Shown: positions 8,787 through 18,388, counted from the stretch's first letter. The stretch: DNA of 64,000 nucleotides from Psychrobacter immobilis (GCA_904846145.1 CAJGZL010000001.1:1-64000); one strand, 5' to 3'. Numbers and translations: made by a program. Notes: generated by a model from the letters alone, not told the origin.

Positions 8787-8818
8787 AAAAAGGCGACTCT
8801 TAATAGAGTCGCCTTTTT
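8787..8818. terminator. bidirectional terminator between the two transglycosylase genes
   Basis: Perfect 14-base arms, AAAAAGGCGACTCT (8787-8800) and AGAGTCGCCTTTTT (8805-8818), flank a TAAT loop, with A- and T-runs making it bidirectional. A short REP-like string (GTAGGGTGTG, then GCACCG) lies upstream at about 8702-8726. Confidence 0.9.
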
Positions 8819-8844
8819 AGTGCTAATCGCTCTAAAACACAGTA

Positions 8845-11800
8845 TTAACGATTAGGAACCGTTAGCTTCTGACCACGCTGGAGCATAGTATCCGCTGCAA
8901 TACTATTCATATCAGCCAGCTCTTTGGTTGAGACACCATACTTACGTGCCAGTCCAATTAAGCTGTCACCTGAGCCTACCGTATAGCTAACGGTAACTTT
9001 AGGAACTTTGAGGGTTTGTCCGCGTTGCAATTGTGCATTAGCCGCAATGTCGTTAGTTGCTGCTAAGTCCTGCACAGATACGCCAAAGCGCGCTGCTAAA
9101 GCAATCAAACCATCACCCGATTGTACCTTGTAGTTTTCAGTGTTGCCTAGCTTCTTGCCATTACTGCTGCTAGAGGTGCTGGTTTTATTACTACTGGTAT
9201 TGCTACTCGTACTGCTGCTAGATGATGAACCACCGCTACCATTAGCAGGAATGGTCAAGCTGCGCCCTAATATTAAGTTTGAGGTAGTGCTTAGATTATT
9301 AGCTGCTGCCAAGTCACTTACGCCAATCTTGTAACGATTGGCCACCCCAATTAAGGTATCACCTGATTGAATCTTGTAGCTGACAGGCTTGTCATTGAGC
9401 TTGATATCTACTTGAGCTTTAGACGCTGGCACTTTTATCGTTTGACCGCGTTGCAGACGTGCGTTGGCATCAAAGCTACTATTAACCGCCGCTACTTGCT
9501 CAGCACTCACCCCAATGCTATTGGCAATACCTATCAAAGTTTCGCCTGATTTTACTTTGTAAGAGCTCGTCGCCACTGAGCTGGCACTGCTTGAACTACT
9601 GCTGCTTGAGTTACTACTTGTCACACTCGTATCAGCATTAGCAGGGACTTTTAGAGTCTGGCCTACATATAGGGAATCTCTAGCACCGATACCGTTGAGA
9701 CCCGCTAGTGCTTGGGTCGAAATACCGAACTGTTTTGCTAAGGCAATAAGTCCATCACCTGAGCGCACTTTGTAGTTCTTGGTTGCTATGTTTGGCTTAC
9801 TTGGAGCGGCAGCTGGCGTGCTAACAGGGGCTTTTACTTTGCCCGGAATTAACCATAGCTTTTGCCCTCTGAGTAAATCGGCACGACTGCTTATATTATT
9901 ATAGCTGGCCAACTGAGTGACCGATAGACCAAAGCGGTTGGCGGTACCGATAAGCGTATCACCACCTTGTACGACGTAACTCTCAGGCTGGCTGGCTGTT
10001 GTAGCGCTAGTACTGCTTATAGGTTCAATGGTTTTGGCATTATATAAATACAGCGTACTACCTGATAATAAATTGGCATTGGCGTCAATCTGATTCCACT
10101 CTGCAATATCACGCCAGCTCACGCCAGCTCGGGTGGCAATATTAGATAAGGTATCACCGCGCTTTACCGTATAAGTAGAGCGTTCACCTTGCGGTTTTGG
10201 CTTATCGGTAGCTTTATTTGAAAAGGTTATTTTTTTCTCTTTACCACTAGCCTCTAAGATAGACTGCTGGGTTTGGATTGCTGAGAGCTTAATATTACCG
10301 TCGACGGCGCTAACGATATCGCGCTGCTCAGGCGTTTGCCGTTGAATCTGTTGAGCAATGAAGTCACGCTCAGCTGCACTTAGTGGTGGCTCTTGGGTGA
10401 TAGTATTGTTACGAGTGATCTGTGCTGAGGTCGTCGGCAAGCTATTGCTGCTCTTAAGTTCAGCATTGATTTTATTGGTTTCACTGCTAGTAATCGGCGG
10501 CTCACTACTGACTGACGCATTACTGCTATACACTGAGCTGCTGGTCGGCGTTGGCGTCGGTGAAATATAGCTCGTCGTTTGCTGCGGGACGCTGGCACTC
10601 GAAGCATACTCCGCTAGTCCACCACCAGTAGAAGGCAGTGAGGAGCTAGTATAAGGCTGATTATTATAGCTTGGTGTATTATTTGAGGCGCTGCCAGGTG
10701 TCGTTGAGGCAATCACATTACTACTACCATTACCTCTTAGGCTGCTCAACTTTGCATCGACATTGAGATCAACGTCATTAGGAATAATCACCCGCTGCGG
10801 ACCTGACGAGTCAACACGAGAAGAGGTCAATGCGGTATTAAGCCTTTCTAGCTCATCATAACTGACACCCGTCACCTGTGATACCTCAGCTAAGCTGACG
10901 CCATAATTAGCAGGCACGCTGCGAAAATGCTGACGGTTGGCGATAGCTGGCAGGTAAACCCCAAATTGCTGTGGATCAGCGACGATTTCAGCTACTGCCA
11001 AAAAGCGCGGCACATAATTCATCGTCTCTGTTGGTAATCTGAGTGACCAATAGTCGGTCGGTAAGCCTTGCGCTGCATTGGCGTCTATTGCTTTTTGGAC
11101 ACGACCAGGGCCTGCATTATAAGCCGCTAATGCCAGCTCCCATGAGCCAAACTGATTATGCAGAGCGGTCAAAAAGTCATAAGCGGCTCGTGTTGATTCA
11201 ATGACATCTCGACGACCATCGTAGGTACTGCTCTGATTAAGACCATAGATGCGACCCGTACTGGGAATAAACTGCCATAATCCTGCCGCAGCTGCGCTAC
11301 TAGTTCCACTAGGGTCATAGGAGCTTTCAATGACAGGCAATAGCGCCAACTCAGTTGGAATATTACGACGCTCAGCCTCACGTACTGTATGATAAAGATA
11401 ACGACTTGCTCGGGCAGTAAGGCGATTTAGATAGTCTTGTCTGCTAGTAAACCAGCCCTTTTGACCTTCGATACGTTGATTATAGGTAGCTTGACCGCCA
11501 TTCATACGATAGCCTGCACGCAGACGACTCCATAAATCACCGTACTGTTGAATGGCAAGCTTATTGCCCTCAACCATCGTCATGTCACTGGCTTCAAGCA
11601 AATCCGCCAGCTCATCTAGGCTATCAGCATCCAGATAGGCTGTTGAATAATCGGTGCCTGTATTGGCGGTAGGCTGAGTGACTGCTGGCGGTTGACCAAC
11701 AGGGCGCTTGGTCACTACTGGTGCCTGTTTGGAGATCGTACCTTGTCTGACAGTCGAGGTATTGCTACAGGCGCTAATGAGTAGCGTTGAAATAACTAGC

Positions 11801-11850
11801 GTCAAAGGTAATGCGACGAATGAGCGAGATTTGGAGGACACAGTAGACAT
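8845..11850 (-). CDS. mltD: MltD-like lytic transglycosylase lipoprotein with seven LysM repeats
   Basis: The 1001-residue product is an outer-membrane peptidoglycan hydrolase. The signal ends in a lipobox (LLISAC, Cys28). An SLT domain spans about 160-300, with catalytic E175 in LPVIESSYDP, and AGLWQFIPSTG and ALAAYNAGPGRV follow. A degenerate LysM-like unit (317-357) comes next, then a long Ser/Thr/Pro linker (about 370-555). Seven canonical LysM repeats follow at about 559-603, 624-668, 692-736, 763-808, 823-868, 906-950 and 955-999, each with a Y-x-V-x-x-G-[DE] start. E. coli MltD has about 450 residues and far fewer repeats, so the binding part is greatly expanded. Serine-rich tracts join repeats 3-4 and 5-6. 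The gene stands alone. Confidence 0.93.
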   Translation of the reverse strand: MSTVSSKSRSFVALPLTLVISTLLISACSNTSTVRQGTISKQAPVVTKRPVGQPPAVTQPTANTGTDYSTAYLDADSLDELADLLEASDMTMVEGNKLAIQQYGDLWSRLRAGYRMNGGQATYNQRIEGQKGWFTSRQDYLNRLTARASRYLYHTVREAERRNIPTELALLPVIESSYDPSGTSSAAAAGLWQFIPSTGRIYGLNQSSTYDGRRDVIESTRAAYDFLTALHNQFGSWELALAAYNAGPGRVQKAIDANAAQGLPTDYWSLRLPTETMNYVPRFLAVAEIVADPQQFGVYLPAIANRQHFRSVPANYGVSLAEVSQVTGVSYDELERLNTALTSSRVDSSGPQRVIIPNDVDLNVDAKLSSLRGNGSSNVIASTTPGSASNNTPSYNNQPYTSSSLPSTGGGLAEYASSASVPQQTTSYISPTPTPTSSSVYSSNASVSSEPPITSSETNKINAELKSSNSLPTTSAQITRNNTITQEPPLSAAERDFIAQQIQRQTPEQRDIVSAVDGNIKLSAIQTQQSILEASGKEKKITFSNKATDKPKPQGERSTYTVKRGDTLSNIATRAGVSWRDIAEWNQIDANANLLSGSTLYLYNAKTIEPISSTSATTASQPESYVVQGGDTLIGTANRFGLSVTQLASYNNISSRADLLRGQKLWLIPGKVKAPVSTPAAAPSKPNIATKNYKVRSGDGLIALAKQFGISTQALAGLNGIGARDSLYVGQTLKVPANADTSVTSSNSSSSSSSSASSVATSSYKVKSGETLIGIANSIGVSAEQVAAVNSSFDANARLQRGQTIKVPASKAQVDIKLNDKPVSYKIQSGDTLIGVANRYKIGVSDLAAANNLSTTSNLILGRSLTIPANGSGGSSSSSSTSSNTSSNKTSTSSSSNGKKLGNTENYKVQSGDGLIALAARFGVSVQDLAATNDIAANAQLQRGQTLKVPKVTVSYTVGSGDSLIGLARKYGVSTKELADMNSIAADTMLQRGQKLTVPNR

Positions 11851-12107
11851 AATTATTGATATTTCCTAGCAGCGAGTACGGTTAACTTGTATAAGAAACT
11901 AAACGGCTTATCTAATAGCACTTTTTAATGAGTAGCTTAATCAGTAGTATAGTATGCAATGCTAGCTAAAAACCATAACTAGCTAAAGATATTGAATTAA
12001 ATTTTAATTTAGTAATGAGTAAGATGATTATCCCGACATTAATTGTCACAGGCTATCATATCTACTCTAATGACAACTGCTTTGAGTTGCCTTTAATCAA
12101 TCGATAA

Positions 12108-12602
12108 TTAATCAATGGTCACTTGTGATACTGCTCTAAGTAATACCGCATTGCCGGTGGCTACCGTTAAGGTGACTCGTGAATTAGTAACAAACGAGAC
12201 ATCTTGACCATCTTTGACCCAGCTTTCGGTCGTAGTCACATTGGCTTTTGCCTGTTCACCAGTCGTCACGATATTATTAATGCTAATCTCATAACGATAA
12301 TTGGACGTTTGATTCCAGCCTGTTTGTAGCAGTTTTAGGTAGGCGTCTTTGTCTAAACTAGTCGACTTGCCTTTTCTAGATAAAGAAATCAGCGCGTCAT
12401 CAGACACCAAACGTGCCACTTGATTAATATTTTTGCTGTTGGCAGCGGATTTCATGGCAGATGAGTAATTCTGAACTAAGCTATCTGTCATAGTCGCCGC
12501 TTGCGCGCTGATAACAAAAGTGCTGGCGACCGCTGCTAGGGCAACGATACTGGTACTTTTAATGAGTAAAGCGAATAGACCTTTTTCCCATAGTTTTTTC
12601 AT
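12108..12602 (-). CDS. secreted SnoaL/NTF2-like protein
   Basis: The start is set at 12602 because AAGGA lies just upstream of this ATG, giving 164 residues; a longer reading from 12617 would overlap that site. The N-terminus is a classic signal peptide (KKLWEKG, then a hydrophobic core, ending SAQA-AT at about residue 36). The rest (SAMKSAANSKNINQVARLV...) has the alternating helix/strand pattern of the SnoaL/NTF2 fold: a short helical start followed by strands such as RYEISINNIVTTG and RVTLTVATGNA. No catalytic residues can be assigned. It is a likely periplasmic protein of unknown function, on its own between long spacers. Confidence 0.6.
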   Translation of the reverse strand: MKKLWEKGLFALLIKSTSIVALAAVASTFVISAQAATMTDSLVQNYSSAMKSAANSKNINQVARLVSDDALISLSRKGKSTSLDKDAYLKLLQTGWNQTSNYRYEISINNIVTTGEQAKANVTTTESWVKDGQDVSFVTNSRVTLTVATGNAVLLRAVSQVTID

Positions 12603-12894
12603 TATAATCCTTAGCAATAATAGTGGTTAAGTATGCAGCACTAAATATTTATATTTCAAGATTTAACTGACCTTAGGTTATAGTTATTCCTAAATCTTAA
12701 TACAAATTATTTAGCCGTTTTTTAGCCTAACTTTAGCGTATCATTAATTTATCACAACCATGTAACACCCTGTGTGAGTATTGATATAACACGCTTATGC
12801 CTTTCTTATAATAACTTATAATAAAGCTTATACATCTATAATAGTCTTATCATAAAATAAAATGAAAATTGCCTTTAGGCTCTAAAAGTCAAAA

Positions 12895-14073
12895 CTACAT
12901 TCTAGCCTCATTATTTTGTTTTTCATGCTCTTCATCATCACTAAGTTTCATACCCAAGCGCTCAACTCGTCTATCCATCATCTGCCGTGCGAGCGCCTGC
13001 ATATCTTCAACTCGATCAATCTCGTCAACGATCTCAAGCCCTAATAAAGTCTCGAACACATCTTCTAAAGTAACGAGTCCTTTGACCTCACCATACTCAC
13101 CGACGGTGATGGCGATATGAATGCGGTTTTTTAGCATTAGCTCTAATAGATCAAATAGCTTCATCTTCGAGAATACAAAGCTAATTTCCCGCTCAAACTG
13201 GGTCAAGGGCTTATGCATCGCATGGTTTACTTTAGCGAGTAGCATGTCCGTCTTGAGCACAAATCCTGTAATGTTATCCAAATCGCCATCATAAATAGGT
13301 AGCCGCGAAAAGGTTAGTTTAGGTCGATCAACCATCACCTCAGCGACTGTCTTAGTCTGCTCAAACGCCAGCATTACCGAGCGCGGCGTCATGATATCTT
13401 CGACTTTTATCGCACCAAAAGCTAATAAATTACGAATAATACGCGCCTCAAGCGGATCAATTTGACCCGCCTCTTCACCAATATTCGTTAACGCTGCAAA
13501 CTCACGGCGACTAAACACATTAGTATCTTTACCACCGACCAGCAGCTTAGTTAAGCGCTCAGACAGCCAAATAAGCGGATATAAGACAATAATAATTCCG
13601 CGCACAAAGTATGCGACAGGTCCACTTAACTGACGCCAGTAGACTGTGCCTAAAGTTTTGGGAATAATTTCAGAAAAGGTAAGAATCGCTAAGGTCATTA
13701 ACGCTGAAAACAGCCCGAACCAAGCACTACCGAAAACGATAGTCGCTTGCGCACCAGCGCCAATAGAGCCTAAAGTATTGGCGATAGTATTAAGCGTTAA
13801 GATAGCGGCCAAAGACTGATCGACGCTGTCTTGTTTTAGGCGCTTAAGCATTTTTGCTTTTTTCGGATTACTCTCTTGCACATCAGCAATATATGATGGC
13901 GTCATACTCAGCAATACAGACTCTGCCATGGAACAGACAAAAGATAGACCAATAGCCATACTGACAAAACCAATGAGCAATAACACATTGGCAGTGGTCG
14001 GTTCAGTTAAAGTCTCAGCAGCAAAAGCAGGATAAGGTAGTATCAAGAATATCAATAGTAAAGCATAAGACAT
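12895..14073 (-). CDS. CNNM/CBS-domain transporter (HlyC/CorC family)
   Basis: This inner-membrane protein has a CNNM transmembrane domain (first helix LLLIFLILPYPAFA, then helices at about residues 25-45, 95-125 and 135-160) followed by a CBS pair (about 215-340, with VEDIMTPRSVML and GLVTLEDVFETLLG). The family is linked to Mg2+/Co2+ homeostasis; old 'hemolysin' labels are misleading. The characteristic EIIPKTLG motif is present. It lacks the C-terminal CorC_HlyC domain, ending soon after the CBS pair with a charged tail. The start is uncertain: the frame stays open to TTG 14214 and an ATG at 14133, but the membrane helix begins directly after the ATG at 14073, preceded by AAGG. Confidence 0.82.
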   Translation of the reverse strand: MSYALLLIFLILPYPAFAAETLTEPTTANVLLLIGFVSMAIGLSFVCSMAESVLLSMTPSYIADVQESNPKKAKMLKRLKQDSVDQSLAAILTLNTIANTLGSIGAGAQATIVFGSAWFGLFSALMTLAILTFSEIIPKTLGTVYWRQLSGPVAYFVRGIIIVLYPLIWLSERLTKLLVGGKDTNVFSRREFAALTNIGEEAGQIDPLEARIIRNLLAFGAIKVEDIMTPRSVMLAFEQTKTVAEVMVDRPKLTFSRLPIYDGDLDNITGFVLKTDMLLAKVNHAMHKPLTQFEREISFVFSKMKLFDLLELMLKNRIHIAITVGEYGEVKGLVTLEDVFETLLGLEIVDEIDRVEDMQALARQMMDRRVERLGMKLSDDEEHEKQNNEARM

Positions 14074-14602
14074 AAGCCTTGCAGATTTACTATGAAAATA
14101 ATCGGACAAATAAAGATAGTAGGCAAACCTCATCGGCGGAGGTTCTGCAGGCGCTTCTTGTTCAGAGGCGCACGAATGAGATAAGCAAGGTGTAAACATA
14201 GGATTGGGGAGCAAGGGTAAGTAACCTAAAGATTATGAGAAGAATAAAAGGTAATTTAGAAAAAACATCAAACACAAAATATTAAATACGGGGTATCAAA
14301 CATAAGGTTTTTAATGATTCGATAGTAGCATTGATAAAGCTGTTTAACAATAATTTGTATGGGCAACTACTGTTTATTTTCGTAGATTTTTGCCATTATA
14401 CTTTAGTTTTTAAATCGCCATATTAAATCACCAATGACAGCGATAGCGCTTATTGAACTTATCAGATATCTGTATAGCTCAAAAACAACAGCGCCAATCG
14501 CAAAAATATACCTATACGCTAGTATTAACTAATGCTAAGCCTAAGAAATTTTGTTACTATGCGTCTAATTTTATTATTATCTACGACTTACTGAGAGAAT
14601 TT
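14074..14602. other. divergent spacer upstream of yajC
   Basis: This stretch lies between the divergent CNNM gene and yajC. Part may encode an N-terminal extension of the CNNM protein (to 14214) and a long open frame precedes yajC in phase from 14453. The only promoter hint is TATACT at 14397-14402, without a convincing -35. No RNA gene was recognised. Confidence 0.35.
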
Positions 14603-14932
14603 ATGAGCTTTTTTATCCAATCTGCCCATGCCGCTGAGGCTGCTGGCGGCGGCGCTTCGTTATTTGGTCAAATCTTACTACCTGTAGCTTTTTTTGCTAT
14701 TTTTTACTTTTTAGTCATTCGTCCACAGTCTAAACGCACCAAAGAGCATCGTGCTATGGTCAGCGCTTTGACTGTAGGTAGCGAAATTATCTTTGCGGGT
14801 GGTCTTATGGGCCGCATCAAATCTTTAGAAGGCGACTACGCCATTGTAAGCCTGAATAATAATACTGATGTCAAAGTACAACGTGCATCAGTGATTTCAG
14901 TACTGCCTAAAGGTACTATTGAAAGCGTTTAG
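14603..14932 (+). CDS. yajC: preprotein translocase subunit YajC
   Basis: YajC is a small inner-membrane partner of SecDF-YidC that helps late steps of Sec-dependent export. The frame is open from 14453, but family length and the GAGAGAA before 14603 place the start there, giving 109 residues. The single membrane helix (about 23-42, LLPVAFFAIFYFLVI) is followed by the hallmark RPQSKRTKEH and by a small cytoplasmic domain with VGSEIIFAGGLMGRI. It is the first gene of yajC-secD-secF; two hairpins lie in the 123-base gap before secD. Confidence 0.95.
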   Translation: MSFFIQSAHAAEAAGGGASLFGQILLPVAFFAIFYFLVIRPQSKRTKEHRAMVSALTVGSEIIFAGGLMGRIKSLEGDYAIVSLNNNTDVKVQRASVISVLPKGTIESV

Positions 14933-14948
14933 ATTGTCAAGACAATCT
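14931..14948 (+). promoter_or_regulatory. perfect 8-bp hairpin over the yajC stop codon
   Basis: AGATTGTC (14931-14938) and GACAATCT (14941-14948) pair perfectly with a two-base loop, and the first arm begins within the yajC stop codon. There is no T-run; it may protect or process the message. Confidence 0.5.
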
Positions 14949-14971
14949 AGCGTATCAATATAAAAATTTAT

Positions 14972-15002
14972 AAAATGACCGTTAACGATTTACGGTCATT
15001 TT
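14972..15002 (+). terminator. attenuator-type hairpin between yajC and secD
   Basis: AAAATGACCGT (14972-14982) pairs with ACGGTCATTTT (14992-15002) across a 9-base loop, with a short T tract. It looks like a partial terminator that would set yajC expression above secDF, ending 53 bases before the secD start. Confidence 0.65.
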
Positions 15003-15055
15003 CTGCTTACTTGTGGCCTGCATCGCCAGTATTTTATTAACATAAAGAAGTGATT

Positions 15056-16936
15056 ATGCAATATCCCGCTTGGAAATACTTCGTTATCGTCATCGTGCTC
15101 ATAGTAGCTGGTCTCTATGCAGCGCCCAACCTCTATCCTGATGAGCCCGCTGTACAGATCACTAGTGCTGCGGCTGGCACTCAGCTGTCTGAGGGGGTGT
15201 TGACTCAGTCGCAAAGCCTGCTCGATGAGGCTGGCGTGAGTTATATAGACGGTAGTTTTGAGGGCAATAGCGCTCTGCTACGTCTAAATAATTCAGTTAC
15301 TCAGCTCAAAGCTCGAGAGGTGCTGATACAGAACTTAGGCGATGATTACGTGGTCGCGCTTAATTCAGCGCAAACGACTCCGCAGTGGCTACGTGATATC
15401 GGTGCCAAACCGATGAAACTAGGACTTGATTTGCGCGGTGGCGTACGTTTTGTCTTAGAAGTAGATATGGATGAGGCCATAGAGCAGCGTTTGAATAATG
15501 CAAGCCGTGAAGCGCGTAGTAGTTTGCGTGCTGAGCGTGTCGCTGTCAAAGGGATTAAGACTGAAGGGCAAACTATCGCTCTGCATTTCGCTGATACGGA
15601 TACCCGTAATCGCGCGCAAAATATTTTGCAAGGCGCTATGGGTAATGATTTTAGCTTACAGTCATCAATCGATGAGCAAGGCCCTGCCCTTATCATGGCA
15701 TATAACGATGCCAAATTAGATGAGATCAATAGCTACGCGGTCAATCAAAACTTAAATACTTTGCGCAATCGTATTAGTGAGCTTGGGGTTGCTGAGGCGC
15801 TCGTACAGTCACAAGGTGCTAGCCGTATCGTTGTTGAGCTACCAGGGATTCAAGATCCTGCTGAAGCCAAGCGGGTATTGGGCCGTACTGCCAATCTCGA
15901 GTTTAGAATGGTTGCCAAGGATGCTGAGAACTTTACAGGGGGTATTCCGCCTGCAGGTACTGAGGCGTTCCCCTTTGAGACTCTTGATGGGCCGCCCGTG
16001 CTGCTTGAGCGTCAAGCTATTGTTACCGGCGAAAAAGTCACTGATGCACAGACCAATGTTGATCCAGAAAGTGGTCAGCCTGAGGTTAGCATTACTTTAG
16101 ATAGTGCCGGTGGTAAGCTGATGCAAAACGCGACTCGTACGCGTGTTGGCGATCAGATGGCGGTATTGTTTATTGAAAATAAGCAAAAAATCACTTATGA
16201 AGAAGACCCAACTACAGGTGAAATCACGGAGATACGTACGCCGTATTCTGAGACTAAAGTCATTAACCGCGCTAATATTCAGGCGGTATTAGGCTCTTCC
16301 TTCCGTATTACAGGTCTAGATAGTAGTGCCGAAGCTGCTGAGCTTGCCCTGCTCCTACGCTCAGGCGCACTCGCTGCTCCGATGTATTTTGTTGAAGAGC
16401 GCACCATTGGCCCATCACTTGGACAAGAGAATATCGATAAAGGCTTATTCTCAACTCAAGTAGGTTACCTGTTAGTCTTTGCCTTTATGATTATTTTTTA
16501 TCGGGTGTTTGGCGTCATTGCCAATATCGCCTTGGCAGTCAACGTTATTATCATAATCTCCATTATGTCTATCTTAGGCTCATCACTCACCTTACCTGGT
16601 ATCGCAGGTATTGTACTGACTATCGGTATGGCGGTCGATGCTAACGTGCTGATCTTTGAGCGCATACGTGAAGAGCTGGCAAATGGTATCAAACCAAAGA
16701 ATGCGATCAGCGCAGGGTTTGATCGCGCCTTTAGTAGTATCTTTGATGCCAACATCACCACTTTGCTAGTCGCCTTTATTCTATTTGCCATTGGTACGGG
16801 ACCGATCAAAGGCTTCGCAATTACATTAGCTATTGGTATTGTCAGCTCGCTATTTACCGCTATTTTGGTCACTCGAGCGCTAGTACAAATTGCTTATGGT
16901 AAGCGCAAATCAATCAAACGTCTGAGCATCGGTTAG
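15056..16936 (+). CDS. secD: protein translocase subunit SecD
   Basis: SecD and SecF form the proton-driven inner-membrane complex that completes protein release into the periplasm. The ATG at 15056 is preferred over GTG 15050 because the purine-rich AAAGAAG (15044-15050) then sits five bases upstream. The 626-residue product starts with a membrane helix (about 8-24), then the large periplasmic P1 domain, with the conserved GLDLRGGVRFVLEVD at about 122-136. A C-terminal six-helix block holds the GMAVDANVLIFERIREEL motif, including the Asp needed for proton transport, and AFSSIFDANITTLL. It lies nine bases upstream of secF. Confidence 0.97.
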   Translation: MQYPAWKYFVIVIVLIVAGLYAAPNLYPDEPAVQITSAAAGTQLSEGVLTQSQSLLDEAGVSYIDGSFEGNSALLRLNNSVTQLKAREVLIQNLGDDYVVALNSAQTTPQWLRDIGAKPMKLGLDLRGGVRFVLEVDMDEAIEQRLNNASREARSSLRAERVAVKGIKTEGQTIALHFADTDTRNRAQNILQGAMGNDFSLQSSIDEQGPALIMAYNDAKLDEINSYAVNQNLNTLRNRISELGVAEALVQSQGASRIVVELPGIQDPAEAKRVLGRTANLEFRMVAKDAENFTGGIPPAGTEAFPFETLDGPPVLLERQAIVTGEKVTDAQTNVDPESGQPEVSITLDSAGGKLMQNATRTRVGDQMAVLFIENKQKITYEEDPTTGEITEIRTPYSETKVINRANIQAVLGSSFRITGLDSSAEAAELALLLRSGALAAPMYFVEERTIGPSLGQENIDKGLFSTQVGYLLVFAFMIIFYRVFGVIANIALAVNVIIIISIMSILGSSLTLPGIAGIVLTIGMAVDANVLIFERIREELANGIKPKNAISAGFDRAFSSIFDANITTLLVAFILFAIGTGPIKGFAITLAIGIVSSLFTAILVTRALVQIAYGKRKSIKRLSIG

Positions 16937-16945
16937 GAGAATACT

Positions 16946-18235
16946 ATGGCGATCGAACAAAAAGGCCCTACCAATAAGGACAACACACCGACTTCTAATA
17001 GTTCAGGTGGCAGCTCAGGTGGTGGTTCCAATAGTGGCAATGAAGCGGCACAAGAAAAAGCACGCCGCCGCCGTAATAAGCCACGCCGCGATGGCAAAGG
17101 CAGTAACACTCAGACTAATAAGTCTAGTGTCAAGGCTGACACTACTAAAAGCAAAAAGCGCGGTGAAAAAACATCCCATAGCTTAGCAGTACAGCCACCG
17201 GCAGCAACGCATGAGCCTATCGATAGCATGGATAGTATGGAGGAGAGCGCAGCGGCACAAGCTGAGGGCGGTATCAAAGCGATTGGTAATCAGCGTATTA
17301 TCCCGTTTATGAGTATAGAGAAGCCGATGGGTATTCTATCTATCATCTTGGTGATTGGTAGTATCATCGCTATTGCAGTTAACGGTCTTAACTTCGGTCT
17401 GGACTTTACGGGCGGTGTCTCAGCTGATGTAGCATACGAGCAGCCTGTTGAGCAAGTTGCTGTCGTGCAAGCGCTTGCAGATAATGGCTTTGATGATGCG
17501 GTCGTACAGTACTTAGGGACGCGAGATGAGCTGCTTATTCGCCTGCCACCACAAGCGGATGATATCAGTGGCTTAAATACCAATCTTGAAAACGCCTTAG
17601 CGTTACCTAATAATCAAGTCGAAATCACCAACGTTAATATTATCGGCAGTCAGGTCGGTAATGAGGTTTATCTCAACTCATTAATGGCGCTAGCTTTAGC
17701 GCTGGTTAGTATGCTCGGCTACGTCGCGCTACGCTTCCAGTTCAAACTAGCATTAGGTGCTGTGTTATCGCTATTCCATGACGCTATCGTGACTATCGGG
17801 GTTTTTGCGCTATTTGGTTTCCCCTTCGATTTGACCGTACTAGCGGCTATCTTAGCGCTGATTGGTTATTCATTGAATGATACCATCGTCGTCTACGACC
17901 GTATCCGTGAGAACTTCCGCCGTGTACGAGGCATCACCCCGCGTCAAACCCTTGATCTCTCATTGACCGAGACTTTGCGTCGTACTATTATGACCATCTC
18001 GACGGTACTATTAGTCGTGCTGGCTATGATGTTCTTAGGCGGTGACGGCTTGTATTGGTTCTCAGTAGCACTATTTATTGGTCTGCTTGCGGGTACTTAT
18101 TCTTCAACTTATATTGCCAGCTCTATTCCCTTGGCAATGGGTCTATCGCGCGATGACTTTGTGGTAAAAGTAAAACCTGAGTTTGAAGAAGAAATCGTCA
18201 CTTTCAATGACCCAAAAATGTTTGAACAAGAGTAG
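16946..18235 (+). CDS. secF: protein translocase subunit SecF with basic N-terminal extension
   Basis: This is the second half of the SecDF motor. Residues about 117-415 are the normal SecF domain: the first membrane helix with KPMGILSIILVIG, the FGLDFTGG motif, periplasmic strands, then five helices with SLNDTIVVYDRIRENFRR. The first 115 residues are unusual: low-complexity Ser/Gly, then strongly basic (KARRRRNKPRR at about 38-48, later TKSKKRGEK), then acidic near SMDSMEESA. E. coli SecF is about 320 residues and lacks this, so the extension is an extra cytoplasmic tail of unknown use. The gene has its own AGGAG ribosome site and closes the yajC-secD-secF set. Confidence 0.96.
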   Translation: MAIEQKGPTNKDNTPTSNSSGGSSGGGSNSGNEAAQEKARRRRNKPRRDGKGSNTQTNKSSVKADTTKSKKRGEKTSHSLAVQPPAATHEPIDSMDSMEESAAAQAEGGIKAIGNQRIIPFMSIEKPMGILSIILVIGSIIAIAVNGLNFGLDFTGGVSADVAYEQPVEQVAVVQALADNGFDDAVVQYLGTRDELLIRLPPQADDISGLNTNLENALALPNNQVEITNVNIIGSQVGNEVYLNSLMALALALVSMLGYVALRFQFKLALGAVLSLFHDAIVTIGVFALFGFPFDLTVLAAILALIGYSLNDTIVVYDRIRENFRRVRGITPRQTLDLSLTETLRRTIMTISTVLLVVLAMMFLGGDGLYWFSVALFIGLLAGTYSSTYIASSIPLAMGLSRDDFVVKVKPEFEEEIVTFNDPKMFEQE

Positions 18236-18252
18236 TTATAATAATTCAGTAA

Positions 18253-18319
18253 AACGCTGCTAATGTTTGCAGCGTCTTATAAACACTCTATAAAAGCACC
18301 TATTCGTTAGGTGCTTTTA
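18253..18319 (+). terminator. tandem hairpins after secF
   Basis: The first hairpin pairs ACGCTGC (18253-18259) with GCAGCGT (18269-18275). The second pairs AAAAGCACCTA (18292-18302) with TAGGTGCTTTT (18308-18318) around TTCGT and ends in T-rich sequence. The second is a good bidirectional-looking terminator. Confidence 0.85.
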
Positions 18320-18388
18320 TCTTTTTGCTGTTTTGTGCATACTGCTTTTGTATGCCGCTCTTTGTATACCAGTACAAGCGATTCTTTC

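Noticed and set aside
9140-9250. Serine-codon repeats resembling a tandem array
   Set aside because: They are linker codons of the LysM protein; unit length and spacers do not fit a CRISPR array.
9140-10607. Several open frames antisense to or overlapping the LysM transglycosylase
   Set aside because: They arise from the Ser/Thr-rich repeat coding of the real gene (for example a Leu-rich string opposite Ser codons).
15346-16872. Open frames antisense to secD
   Set aside because: They are shadows of a well-conserved protein, without ribosome sites.
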